From a virus: a stretch of 40,209 nucleotides of DNA. Under the pieces are notes generated by a model. The model made no database searches and was not told where the DNA came from. It worked only from the letters and a program-made list of their open reading frames with translations. The translations under genes were made by a program, and so were the position numbers. Shown here piece by piece: positions 32,523-39,659 of this stretch (within the stretch, counting starts at the first letter, position 1; every line of letters begins with the position of its first letter). The stretch is from positions 1-40,209 of the IMG/VR virus record IMGVR_UViG_3300042294_003328; one strand, 5' to 3'.

Positions 32523-32551
32523 GGGGAGTTGTTGTTGTTGGTTCTCAGTTT
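32523..32551 (-). repeat. Heptamer leader
   Basis: Intergenic bases with GTTCTCA (plus strand 32541-32547), a degenerate second copy GTTTTCA and a GTT run, directly before the ATG at 32522. Confidence 0.5.
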
Positions 32552-33184
32552 TCAATACGCCCACTGGGCATCGCCGAGGATCTCGGTGCTGTCGGCCCAC
32601 CACTCGTCCCATTGGGCGTTGGTGGCGACTTGCCAATCGGGAATGGTGGCGGCGGCGTTGGGGCCGGTGAGGGAGAGGGGGAGCCACTTGAGGCGGTTGT
32701 TGGGGTAGATGGCGATTTGGCCGTTGGATAGCTTGATGACGTTGGCTTCTTTGTGCTCCTCGAGCAGCTCGGAGTCGCCGACATCGAGCAGGCCCTGCGC
32801 TTGGCCTTCCGGCAGGTAGTCGAGGGTAAACCAGTAGTGCCCACCGATGGGCTTGTTTCCTTTGCCCAGATTGACGAGCACGGGCACGTCGGTGAGTTGG
32901 TCTTTACGCCAGAGCTCAATGCTGCCACTGAGGCACTCCCACATTTGCACCTGGTGCAACGGCAGAGGCTGGTGGTCGTCCTCGGGCTCAAACCAGTAGA
33001 CGCACTGGGGTGGGATCTTGTCAAAACAAGCGGCAAAGCGCTCGACCCAGACTTGGAAGCAGAGCGGACGATTCCGCAGGGCGCGAACGGACACAAGCCA
33101 CGCGGGTTCAAAGTGATCAGCGAATCCGCCAAAGGCATCGCCGCGGATGAAGACTTTGGTTTTCGGGAGGTTGATGTTTCTCAT
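32552..33184 (-). CDS. Hypothetical phage protein
   Basis: 210 residues, soluble, mixed alpha/beta, rich in Trp (QVWVERF, YWFEPEDDHQPLP, WECLSGSIELWRKD, HYWFTLDYLPEG, QWDEWWADS). No catalytic signature or cysteine cluster. GC-rich like the core genes. Its leader is a double heptamer fused to the 31-bp shared element. Function unknown. Confidence 0.62.
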   Translation of the reverse strand: MRNINLPKTKVFIRGDAFGGFADHFEPAWLVSVRALRNRPLCFQVWVERFAACFDKIPPQCVYWFEPEDDHQPLPLHQVQMWECLSGSIELWRKDQLTDVPVLVNLGKGNKPIGGHYWFTLDYLPEGQAQGLLDVGDSELLEEHKEANVIKLSNGQIAIYPNNRLKWLPLSLTGPNAAATIPDWQVATNAQWDEWWADSTEILGDAQWAY

Positions 33185-33228
33185 GGTTTTGTTCTCAGTT
33201 CTCGGTTTTGCGGCTAATCGTTGTTCTG
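33185..33228 (-). repeat. Heptamer leader with 31-bp shared 3' element (copy 1)
   Basis: Plus strand: heptamers GTTCTCA and GTTCTCG (33191-33204), then a GGCTAATCGTTGTTCTG block ending at 33228, just after the stop of the AT-rich gene to the right. The 31 bases 33198-33228 match 34209-34239 and 37126-37156 with few differences. Confidence 0.75.
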
Positions 33229-33564
33229 CTAAGAAAGCATGTCGGCAGTGATCCCGAGTGCTTTCATTTCGGTGGTCATGCGTTTGATGACCTCTTTTCT
33301 TTTCCAGCCTGCTCGCGCTTCGATTGCATAGTCCACGAGAGCCTTTCCCATGTCGTCCCAGTAGTCGGGAAGTTCGGTGTAGCTCTCAAAGTCCCGCGTC
33401 TCAAAACCAATTAATTCGCGAGCATCATAGAATAACTCATCAACTTGCTTTAACAGCGCGTTCATTTTCTTGCCAATGGCTTCTAATTTCTTGCGGTCAC
33501 TACTGGGCACAAGGGCAACCCCATGCAAAGCAGCTAACTCGGTGGTCTGAGATGTTGTATTCAT
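33229..33564 (-). CDS. Hypothetical accessory protein (AT-rich gene)
   Basis: 111 residues, helical and charged (SSDRKKLEAIGKKMNALLKQVDELFYDARELIGFETRDFESYTELPDYWDDMGKALVDYAIEARAGWKRKEVIKRM). No known motif. The gene is clearly more AT-rich than the neighbours and is bracketed by GAACCGA leaders, with the 31-bp shared element directly after the stop. Likely a recently acquired accessory gene. Confidence 0.62.
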   Translation of the reverse strand: MNTTSQTTELAALHGVALVPSSDRKKLEAIGKKMNALLKQVDELFYDARELIGFETRDFESYTELPDYWDDMGKALVDYAIEARAGWKRKEVIKRMTTEMKALGITADMLS

Positions 33565-33587
33565 GTTTTTTTGTTCTCGGTTCTCGG
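33565..33587 (-). repeat. Heptamer leader
   Basis: Two consecutive GTTCTCG heptamers (plus strand, 33573-33586) between the glycosyltransferase stop and the ATG at 33564, followed by a T-run. Confidence 0.65.
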
Positions 33588-34193
33588 TTACTGCATGACG
33601 GGAAATTTACACTGACCGACGTGACCGACGAAGACGCGCTTGTCGATGAGGACGCGGCCTCCGAGCGCACGCCAGGCGGCGCAGAAGGCGAAGTCCTCGC
33701 TGGTGCCATCGACGGAGGTGGGCCAGTAGCTGTGCATGGGGCCAAACTCGGTGTGCTCCATGAGCGGGGCCTGCGGTTTCATTTTCTCAAACACGCTGCG
33801 ATGCACGCGCATGAATCCTCGGGCGGTCTTCTCGACTTCCCAAAGCAGACCGGGCTGCTCGTCGGGATTCTCGTTGCCCTCGATGGGGACGATGGGCGGG
33901 TCAAAGCGCACGGTGCGCTTGGAGTAAAGCCCGAAGACGAGCGGCTCGTCATGCTCGCGCAGGTGGGCGAGGTCGGTGGGCTTGAACACGAGGTCGGTGT
34001 CGATGACGATCATCTCGTCGCACTCGCTTTGGAGGAAGCGGTGGGTGGCGATGTCCATGGCGTAGCCGGGGTAAGGCGTGGAGATGTGGCAGAAGATACT
34101 AGCGCCCTGCACGGCTCCGAGCATGGACACAGCCCAGCCGGTGACGGATAGGCCCATGCCGTTATCGATGATGGGGAAGAAGGTGGGTTTCAT
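33588..34193 (-). CDS. Glycosyltransferase, GT-A fold
   Basis: 201 residues. DEMIVIDTDLVF (59-70) holds the metal-binding DxD (Asp65, Asp67). GFMRVHRSVFEKM (126-138) resembles the acceptor-site loop, TSEDFAFCAAWRALGGRVLIDKRVFVGHVG (164-193) has the catalytic Glu-Asp and a late metal-binding His191. Such compact GT-A enzymes in phage genomes transfer a sugar from a nucleotide donor to phage DNA bases, virion proteins or host surface glycans. Which applies is not shown. It has a typical GC-rich composition, unlike the AT-rich genes on both sides. Confidence 0.72.
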   Translation of the reverse strand: MKPTFFPIIDNGMGLSVTGWAVSMLGAVQGASIFCHISTPYPGYAMDIATHRFLQSECDEMIVIDTDLVFKPTDLAHLREHDEPLVFGLYSKRTVRFDPPIVPIEGNENPDEQPGLLWEVEKTARGFMRVHRSVFEKMKPQAPLMEHTEFGPMHSYWPTSVDGTSEDFAFCAAWRALGGRVLIDKRVFVGHVGQCKFPVMQ

Positions 34194-34239
34194 TGGGTTT
34201 GTTTTGGGGTTCTCGGTTCTGTAGCTAATCGTTGTTCTG
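34194..34239 (-). repeat. Heptamer leader with 31-bp shared 3' element (copy 2)
   Basis: Bases 34209-34239 (GTTCTCG, then GTAGCTAATCGTTGTTCTG) match copies at 33198 and 37126. Here the stop codon of the adjacent AT-rich gene lies inside the element, and the last four residues (QNND) are encoded by it. Confidence 0.75.
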
Positions 34240-34617
34240 CTTTACCCTCATGTGCTTAGGCAGTTTTTGCCCGCAACACTTGCAGCGAGGAACTGGGTCA
34301 ACCGGAATGTTGAGAATCTGACACAGCAGGGCACGGCTCTTAGCTCCAATATTTCTGGCGTTCATCCTGCCGGATAGGCACCTCAATACGAGTCCTTCCA
34401 TATCCAGATTTACATGCTGTGCGTTTTCTTCATAGAACCACCGCCCTCGCATGTTTGGCGGTTCTTTAACCAAGCCCATATTGGAAATGCTATTTCCAAG
34501 CCTAGCGCCGATTGGCCCTGCTTGTCGAATAGCTGTGGCCAAGTCAACAGCAGAACAAGCGGATGCAGGGTCAACAGCCTCGCGGCTTGGTTTTTGAGTG
34601 TCGGTTTCTTCGGCCAT
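34225..34617 (-). CDS. Hypothetical accessory protein with C-terminal Cys cluster (AT-rich gene)
   Basis: 130 residues. Middle part ATAIRQAGPIGARLGNSISNMGLVKEPPNMRGRWFYEEN and LSGRMNARNIGAKSRALLCQILNIP; end VPRCKCCGQKLPKHMRVKQ with Cys-Lys-Cys-Cys suited to a small zinc knuckle. The final QNND comes from the shared 31-bp element. More AT-rich than its surroundings. No family recognised. Confidence 0.6.
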   Translation of the reverse strand: MAEETDTQKPSREAVDPASACSAVDLATAIRQAGPIGARLGNSISNMGLVKEPPNMRGRWFYEENAQHVNLDMEGLVLRCLSGRMNARNIGAKSRALLCQILNIPVDPVPRCKCCGQKLPKHMRVKQNND

Positions 34618-34683
34618 ATTTTTAGGTGTTTGAGGGTTGATTGTGGTCTTTCGGCTGTGCCTGATCCTTGACGTTCGGTTGGG

Positions 34684-35097
34684 TTAAATGCGAATGCGGC
34701 GGGGTTTGGGGCCGTCGAACTCAAAGATGCCGGGGTGCTCGGTGGGGAGGACTTCGAGCGGATCGTTGCGGCGGAACTGCGAGGCGAAGACACGCGGGGC
34801 GGTGAGGCGCACGGTGGCCATGCCGCCGTCCGGCAGCTTGACGCGCAGCATCCGCGGCAACGCGCCCGCCGCCTGCACGACGACGGGGAGGCGGGCGATC
34901 TCAGCGGGGGGCGACTCAATGCCGGCCAATCGCAGCACCTCCGCCTCGCCCTCGGGGGTGAGGACGTAGGCGCGGTTTTCGTCTTGCTGGTAGTGCTGCT
35001 CCTTGACGATCAAGCCAGCGCTCCGCCACTTGGCAAAGCTGCTGCGAGGGATGCCCAGTCGGGCGGCGAGGACGGATTCGGGAGTGAGGGTGTGCAT
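34684..35097 (-). CDS. DNA-binding protein with helix-turn-helix, next to terminase
   Basis: 137 residues from ATG 35097. Residues 5-35 (PESVLAARLGIPRSSFAKWRSAGLIV) form a MerR/Xis-like helix-turn-helix, followed by a wing (YQQDENRAYVLTPEGEAEVLRLAG). The C-terminal half is beta-rich (ALPRMLRVKLPDGGMATVRLTAPRVFA) and ends in basic residues. It could be a packaging-site recognition protein, although the better small terminase candidate lies at 38262-38891. The frame upstream of 35097 is a shadow of terL. Confidence 0.62.
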   Translation of the reverse strand: MHTLTPESVLAARLGIPRSSFAKWRSAGLIVKEQHYQQDENRAYVLTPEGEAEVLRLAGIESPPAEIARLPVVVQAAGALPRMLRVKLPDGGMATVRLTAPRVFASQFRRNDPLEVLPTEHPGIFEFDGPKPRRIRI

Positions 35098-35138
35098 GGG
35101 AGGTAAGGGTGTTCTCGGTTCTCTGTTCTTTGTTCTCA
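35098..35138 (-). repeat. Four-unit heptamer leader
   Basis: Clean array on the plus strand: GTTCTCG, GTTCTCT, GTTCTTT, GTTCTCA from 35111 to 35138, all in a seven-base register. The last unit overlaps the terL stop codon. Best example of the heptamer family here. Confidence 0.75.
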
Positions 35139-37118
35139 GTAGCCAAATTCCAAATTGGGGCGGTTGCGGAAGCGTGTTAAATCGATGTGCTTGGGCTCCC
35201 AGGACTCGAGGTATTTCATGAGGTCGAACCACTCGACACAGGCTTCGTCTTTCTTTTGGGGGCCTTCCTTCCAAGGGGGGAGGGTGAAGCTGGCAAACAT
35301 GAATCGCGTGTTTTCACACTCGCGATTGATCCTGACTAACGGGCTGCCTTCGACATCGCGGGCGAGGGAGTCGAGGATGAACTTGATGCCGTCGTCATCG
35401 CTGGGGGCGGAGACCATGACCTCTCCGCTGTCGGTCTTCCATGGCTGGAGGTAGATGCCGTTTTCGGCGTCGGCGTATTTGCGACCGAGGCTGGCACCCT
35501 CGACCGTTTCCTCGACGCCACGCGGATCGGGAATGGTGAAGTAGGGCAGAGCAAAGGGGCCTTCCAGCTCGGTGGAGGCATCTCGCAGCGGGTGCTTCCA
35601 GGTGAGCTTGTCCGTCCGCACTTCTCCGGTGTAGGGTTCTCCGGTCTCGGCGAGCTTTTGCACAAGTCGGGCACGCATGGCCCAGATCTCGCGCACGATG
35701 CGGGCGCTGTCCCACTTCAGGCGCAGGCGGTAGGCGGGGCCTTCGTCTCCGTTGTAGCGTCCGGTCTCGCTCGGCACGGCCCAGGCACCGGGCAGGAGCA
35801 CGCGGCCGGCCATGGGGATGCCGATCTGCGGCGACGGCCACTCCTGCGCGAGCCAGCGGCGTCCGAGGTAATCGACAATCCACCACTGCAAAGCAGGGGG
35901 CTTGGCTTTGCCGAAGTCGATGACCTCGTAGAGCGTGATGTTCTTGCGGGGGATGTCGGCCCAGTCGCAGAGGTTCTCGGGACCGAAGGAGGAGAAGACG
36001 ACGGCCTCGCCTTTGTCCACGTCGCCGTAGAGTTTGATCCGCACTTCATGCTCGGGGGCGTTTCGCAGGCTGGCGCTGAGCTCCTCGTAGGCGGGCTTGA
36101 TTTTGTTGTCGGAGGTGAACACATAGGCCACGAGGCCAGTCTCATGCGGGGGCTGGGCAAAGCGCGGGACTCGCGGATCCAAGACGCCGTGTTTTCCGAC
36201 GAGGTCGGGGGCGGTCTCCCAGGCGTATTTGGTGGCTCCATTGAGGAAGTAGTTCACGGTGTCGTTCCACCCGAGGTAAGGCGTGAAGCTGATCAGATGG
36301 ACGCCGTGATACAGGGCACCGAGCAGGGCGATGGGGAGTTTTCCTCCGCTTTCCAGTAGCTTCACCGCTTGCTCGATGCGGTAGAGAAACTCTGGCCTCT
36401 TGGTCTGCTGGGCGCGGGTGGCCATACGCTCTCTGACGGCCTTGACATGGCCGAGGGGGACGAGCTCATCACTCCACGCGCTGGACAGTTCGTAACCTTG
36501 GAAGGTGCCGATGTCCTGGCCGAAGAAACGGAAGACGAAGTCACCGCCGCCGAGGTAGGTGCGCTCCGTTTCATCGCTGACGGGGACGCGGAGGGAAAAC
36601 ATCTCATTGGTGAAGTGACCGCCGCTAAACTTGAAGCGCTCGTGCTTGGTGGACTTGTGCTTGCCACTGATCGGCGAGACCTCCTCGGGCAGAAACATTT
36701 CAACGGGCTGCTGCTGGAGCTTGCCGGAGGTGTCGCGTGTCTCGGACAAGGCGAACACAGTAGCCTTTTCGGTGTAAACCCAGTGCGCGGTCATGCGCCG
36801 GGCGCAGGAGAACGACTTGCCAGGGCGCATGCCACCCGTGATGAAGACCTCGATCACGCGACCGGGATGGGCGAGACGTTTGCGAGCTACTTCCAGATCG
36901 ATCTGCCGCCAGATCGCAGGCTCCCAGCAATGGGTGAGCGGGTAAGCGGTCATGTGCAAGATGGCGTCTTCGCGGCGACCCAACTCCACCGCCGCCTGAT
37001 CGCGACCGAGGGCCATCAGCTCGTCGAGCGTGAACTTCTCGACGACGGGGCTCTCAGTCTGCTGGTCATGCCAGCCGGCCATCGCGATGCGTTCGGGGTT
37101 GAGGGGGTCGGGGGTCAT
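35136..37118 (-). CDS. terL: Terminase large subunit
   Basis: 660 residues from ATG 37118 (MTPDPLNPERIAMAGWHDQQ); the open frame continues 31 codons further upstream, but that is leader repeat. ATPase domain: Walker A GGMRPGKS (about 95-102), then an adenine-binding stretch, and Walker B with SAWSDEL giving Asp217-Glu218. The nuclease domain begins near TLYEVIDFGKAK, Asp401 being the likely first RNase-H-type metal ligand. It pumps DNA into the procapsid and cuts it. ATPase motor and nuclease are on one chain as in other tailed phages. The first 10 codons are duplicated at 38236-38265. Confidence 0.86.
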   Translation of the reverse strand: MTPDPLNPERIAMAGWHDQQTESPVVEKFTLDELMALGRDQAAVELGRREDAILHMTAYPLTHCWEPAIWRQIDLEVARKRLAHPGRVIEVFITGGMRPGKSFSCARRMTAHWVYTEKATVFALSETRDTSGKLQQQPVEMFLPEEVSPISGKHKSTKHERFKFSGGHFTNEMFSLRVPVSDETERTYLGGGDFVFRFFGQDIGTFQGYELSSAWSDELVPLGHVKAVRERMATRAQQTKRPEFLYRIEQAVKLLESGGKLPIALLGALYHGVHLISFTPYLGWNDTVNYFLNGATKYAWETAPDLVGKHGVLDPRVPRFAQPPHETGLVAYVFTSDNKIKPAYEELSASLRNAPEHEVRIKLYGDVDKGEAVVFSSFGPENLCDWADIPRKNITLYEVIDFGKAKPPALQWWIVDYLGRRWLAQEWPSPQIGIPMAGRVLLPGAWAVPSETGRYNGDEGPAYRLRLKWDSARIVREIWAMRARLVQKLAETGEPYTGEVRTDKLTWKHPLRDASTELEGPFALPYFTIPDPRGVEETVEGASLGRKYADAENGIYLQPWKTDSGEVMVSAPSDDDGIKFILDSLARDVEGSPLVRINRECENTRFMFASFTLPPWKEGPQKKDEACVEWFDLMKYLESWEPKHIDLTRFRNRPNLEFGY

Positions 37119-37156
37119 TCTGTTTGTTCTCGGTTCTGTGGCTAATGTTTGTTCTG
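37119..37156 (-). repeat. Heptamer leader with 31-bp shared 3' element (copy 3)
   Basis: Bases 37126-37156 (GTTCTCG...GGCTAATGTTTGTTCTG) match 33198 and 34209. The element begins three bases after the stop of the PAPS-reductase-like gene and ends in the terL leader. Confidence 0.75.
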
Positions 37157-37158
37157 GC

Positions 37159-38211
37159 TCATATGCCGCACATCCCCTCGCATTCGTTGTTAAAGAGATC
37201 CTGCTGTCCATGATCTTCGTCCGTGCTGAAATCGACTTGATCTAAAGGGACCAGTGAGGCGTGAAGGTATGGGATGCCCTTGAACTTGCCGGGTGTCGTC
37301 ACAGATTGGTGGACGGCCTGCATTGCCTTCTCGACACGAACAGCTTCCGCGAAAGCATCAGGCTCAATATCTCTTAGCCTCCGCCACTCATTGTCAGAAT
37401 GAAATGGACAGTAGCAGCACGCTGACCGTGGCGGAGTGGGAAACCCATGAGACTTCATCCACTGAAGACAGTCATGGCGTTTCATTCTCTTATCCACTAA
37501 CGGCCATTGGTGCCTAGACCACACGTCTCGCGACGGTTTCATTCGCTGCACTTCATCAAGTGATATTCCAATCCATTGAACGACCATTGCGTTTGCATGG
37601 CAATGCTTCCATGCGTCCGCTGGGTAGCAGGTTTTGGCGTTCTGGAGTTTCTTCTTTTCATGCTCTCGTATTTCATTGAGTGCTGACGCATGGACTTTCC
37701 TCCATTCACGAAGCTCCTGCCTTCCAATGATCTCCCTCAACTTCTTCACGATTGGGTCGATCTTGAAGTTCAGAGTGCAAGAGCGCCCCGCTATTCCTTT
37801 GGTCCCGTTCTGATTTAATACCATCGCAGGGATCATGTTGGAATAGTAGATATTGCCATTTTTCTGGTTCGTGCGTGTCGTGGTCACTCTTTCCGTCAGA
37901 CTGCCAGCCGTGACGCGATAGACCGGAAACGGTAGCTGTGTTTCCAGCCAGTCCAGCCACTTGTAAACACTGGCAGGCTCCGCCTGCGTGTCCGCGAAGA
38001 TGGCAGCGGTAGGCATCGGGGTGAGTTCCCCACACGCAGCCATGAGCGCCATCGTGGACGATTGCACGCCAGCGCCAAGCGAGATGATATGCACCGGCTT
38101 AACCAAGCGAGAACAATCAGATGCACCCGACAAAATGGGGCGATCTGTCGAACTGCCATGTTTTACGGCTTCGGAGGAGGTTTCTAGTAGTGCGGTGTTC
38201 ATTGTGGTCAT
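37159..38211 (-). CDS. PAPS reductase-like / adenine nucleotide alpha hydrolase (AT-rich cargo gene)
   Basis: 350 residues of the ATP-pyrophosphatase (PP-loop) superfamily. HIISLGAGVQSSTMALMAACG (41-61) is the modified P-loop; ADTQAEPASVYKWLDWLE follows as in phage PAPS-reductase-like proteins. RSCTLNFK (Cys145), SACCYCPFHSDNEW (Cys265, 266, 268) and a C-terminal ECEGMCG (Cys344, 348) could hold an Fe-S cluster or zinc. Members adenylate or thiolate substrates such as sulfate, tRNA or modified nucleobases; the substrate here is unknown. It separates terS from terL, is more AT-rich than either, and is followed by the 31-bp shared element, so it looks like an inserted accessory gene. Confidence 0.75.
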   Translation of the reverse strand: MTTMNTALLETSSEAVKHGSSTDRPILSGASDCSRLVKPVHIISLGAGVQSSTMALMAACGELTPMPTAAIFADTQAEPASVYKWLDWLETQLPFPVYRVTAGSLTERVTTTRTNQKNGNIYYSNMIPAMVLNQNGTKGIAGRSCTLNFKIDPIVKKLREIIGRQELREWRKVHASALNEIREHEKKKLQNAKTCYPADAWKHCHANAMVVQWIGISLDEVQRMKPSRDVWSRHQWPLVDKRMKRHDCLQWMKSHGFPTPPRSACCYCPFHSDNEWRRLRDIEPDAFAEAVRVEKAMQAVHQSVTTPGKFKGIPYLHASLVPLDQVDFSTDEDHGQQDLFNNECEGMCGI

Positions 38212-38214
38212 GCC

Positions 38215-38265
38215 CTATTTCGCGGGTGATCTGAAGCGTTTGGGGTTGAGGGGGTCGGGGGTCAT
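38215..38265 (-). pseudogene. Duplicated terL start fragment
   Basis: Reads MTPDPLNPKRFRSPAK then stop. The first 30 bases (38236-38265) match the terL start (37089-37118) with one difference. Its ATG overlaps the terS stop (ATGA), so this is probably where terL originally began before the accessory gene was inserted. It is too short to be functional. Confidence 0.75.
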
Positions 38266-38891
38266 GCTTCCGCTTTCACGGGGGTGAGGGGAGTGAGGAC
38301 GGTTTCCAACACGGCTTCGGGGAGCGGGGGTGGGGTTTTGAGGGTCTCGACCTCGATGACTTTGCCCTGGGCCGCGGCTTTGACTTTCTCGAAGTCATCG
38401 ACGCTGAAGCGATGATGCACGGCTTTGATTTCGGTGGGGCCACCGGATTGAATCTGCTTGATGTTGTGCGCGGCGGTCATGACCATGGCCACGGCTCCGA
38501 GGTCTTTGGTGCTCTTGGCCTTCTCGATCAAGTCCCGCGAGGCTCCGATGCTTTCCATGGTGAGCAAGGCACTGCTGCGGGCGATGATTTGATTGATCTC
38601 GCCGGGCTTGAAGACGGTGGTGTCGTTGATGAGCGCGATGATGGAGTTCCGCGACACGCCCCCGAGCCCGCGCTCCTTCCGGTGGGCGTCCACCTGGCGC
38701 TCCAACTCGCTGCGATTGGTGATGCCCAGCTCGCGGATGAGGTAGATGCAGTAGTCGTAACTCAAGGGGTCTCCGCGCACCGGATCCCGCCACCGCTCGG
38801 CGGTGTGCTCGCGGTATTCCTCGCCGGGTGGCGGCGGCAGGGCCTCACCATTGGCGAGCGTGAGGGGAAGCGGGGGTTGGGTGGGGTTCAT
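38262..38891 (-). CDS. terS: Terminase small subunit candidate
   Basis: 209 residues. After a Pro-rich start, YCIYLIRELGITNRSELERQVDAHRKERGLGGVSRNSIIALIND (about 48-90) resembles a helix-turn-helix DNA-binding domain. A helical oligomerisation region follows (INQIIARSSALLTMESIGASRDLIEKAKSTKDLGAVAMVMTAAHNIKQIQSGGPTEIK), the kind seen in small terminases, with a Pro-rich end. It precedes (the duplicated start of) terL with an ATGA overlap, the expected terS-terL coupling. It would recognise the packaging site. Confidence 0.65.
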   Translation of the reverse strand: MNPTQPPLPLTLANGEALPPPPGEEYREHTAERWRDPVRGDPLSYDYCIYLIRELGITNRSELERQVDAHRKERGLGGVSRNSIIALINDTTVFKPGEINQIIARSSALLTMESIGASRDLIEKAKSTKDLGAVAMVMTAAHNIKQIQSGGPTEIKAVHHRFSVDDFEKVKAAAQGKVIEVETLKTPPPLPEAVLETVLTPLTPVKAEA

Positions 38892-38915
38892 TGCGGTTCT
38901 CGGTTGTTGGTTTGT
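38892..38915 (-). repeat. Heptamer leader
   Basis: GTTCTCG followed by GTTGTTGG (plus strand, 38896 onward) just before the terS ATG at 38891. Confidence 0.55.
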
Positions 38916-39113
38916 TTAGGGCAAGGGGGCGGATGTGTGGCGATCCTCAATGAGTTTCACCCAGCGGAGGTAGCGCTCTTTGGCAGCGTCACTTGCCTCG
39001 ACGTCAAAGGTGACGCTGAAGGTGTCGTTGACCTGGCGGCGGTGGCGAAGCGTGACTTTGATCTCAAGCTGCGAGGTGCCGGTGGGGAGAGGTGCGGATT
39101 TCATGGGTTCCAT
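38916..39113 (-). CDS. Small hypothetical protein
   Basis: 65 residues (62 from the second ATG at 39104). TGTSQLEIKVTLRHRRQVNDTFSVTFDVEAS is beta-rich, then a helix (DAAKERYLRWVKLIED). Overlaps the end of the ribbon-helix-helix gene. Unknown function. Confidence 0.6.
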   Translation of the reverse strand: MEPMKSAPLPTGTSQLEIKVTLRHRRQVNDTFSVTFDVEASDAAKERYLRWVKLIEDRHTSAPLP

Positions 39114-39274
39114 GAGGTGGGGCTGGCGTGAAGGAGGAGGAGACGCTCGACGAGTTCACTCAGGGAGATGCCTTGGCCGTGCGCGGCGGCTTTGGCGATT
39201 TTGAGCGTTTCGGGTTTGAGGGTCAGGTTGAGCTGACGCTTGCGGAATTGGGGTTTAAGTTTGGGGCGGGCCAT
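39101..39274 (-). CDS. Ribbon-helix-helix DNA-binding protein
   Basis: 57 residues from ATG 39274. KRQLNLTLKPETLKIAKAAAHGQGISLSELVERLLLLHA has the beta strand (RQLNLTL) then two helices with the GISLSELVERLL core of Arc/CopG-type regulators. Basic N-terminus (ARPKLKPQFRK). Probably a dimeric repressor of nearby genes or of its own operon. Confidence 0.7.
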   Translation of the reverse strand: MARPKLKPQFRKRQLNLTLKPETLKIAKAAAHGQGISLSELVERLLLLHASPTSWNP

Positions 39275-39281
39275 GGGGATT

Positions 39282-39548
39282 TTAGGCTTCTTGTTCCTCG
39301 GCCCATGAGCGCCAGCGGGCGGCCATGGCGGCGACTTCGGACACTTTAGTTTCCAGCTCGGACAGGGTGAGCAGGAAGTCGTCAACGACGAGGCTCGCGC
39401 CTAACGTGTTGCCTTGGTCGGCATCGCTGGCGGCCTCCCTCAACTGACCGGAGGCGGTGCCGAGCATTTCAAGGAGGGAGTGAAATTCACAGCGGGCTTC
39501 GAGGAGCAGATCGGGGGAGACGGGATTGGATGTTTTGTTTTTGGGCAT
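39282..39548 (-). CDS. Small hypothetical helical protein
   Basis: 88 residues, mostly helical and acidic (LLLEARCEFHSLLEMLGTASGQLREAASDADQGN, LLTLSELETKVSEVAAMAARWRSWAEEQE). Could be a coiled-coil dimer. Seven bases before the ribbon-helix-helix gene. Unknown function. Confidence 0.6.
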   Translation of the reverse strand: MPKNKTSNPVSPDLLLEARCEFHSLLEMLGTASGQLREAASDADQGNTLGASLVVDDFLLTLSELETKVSEVAAMAARWRSWAEEQEA

Positions 39549-39605
39549 GGTGTTGATTTTGTTTTCGGTTCTTGGTTGGTGGTTCTCGGTTGTTGGTTTC
39601 TGCGC
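39549..39605 (-). repeat. Extended heptamer leader
   Basis: Degenerate GTTxTCG/GTTCTTG units in a 57-base stretch (TTTTGTTTTCGGTTCTTGG, then GGTTCTCGGTTGTTGG) between the zinc-ribbon gene and the ATG at 39548. Confidence 0.6.
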
Positions 39606-39659
39606 ACCTGTGAGTGATATTCAGTCAATTCGTTGTCCCATCTGGATTGTTGGGCGGCG

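Noticed and set aside
34684-35274. 196-codon form of the helix-turn-helix gene
   Set aside because: The extra N-terminal part overlaps the terL end and the heptamer leader; the ATG at 35097 directly after the leader is the better start.
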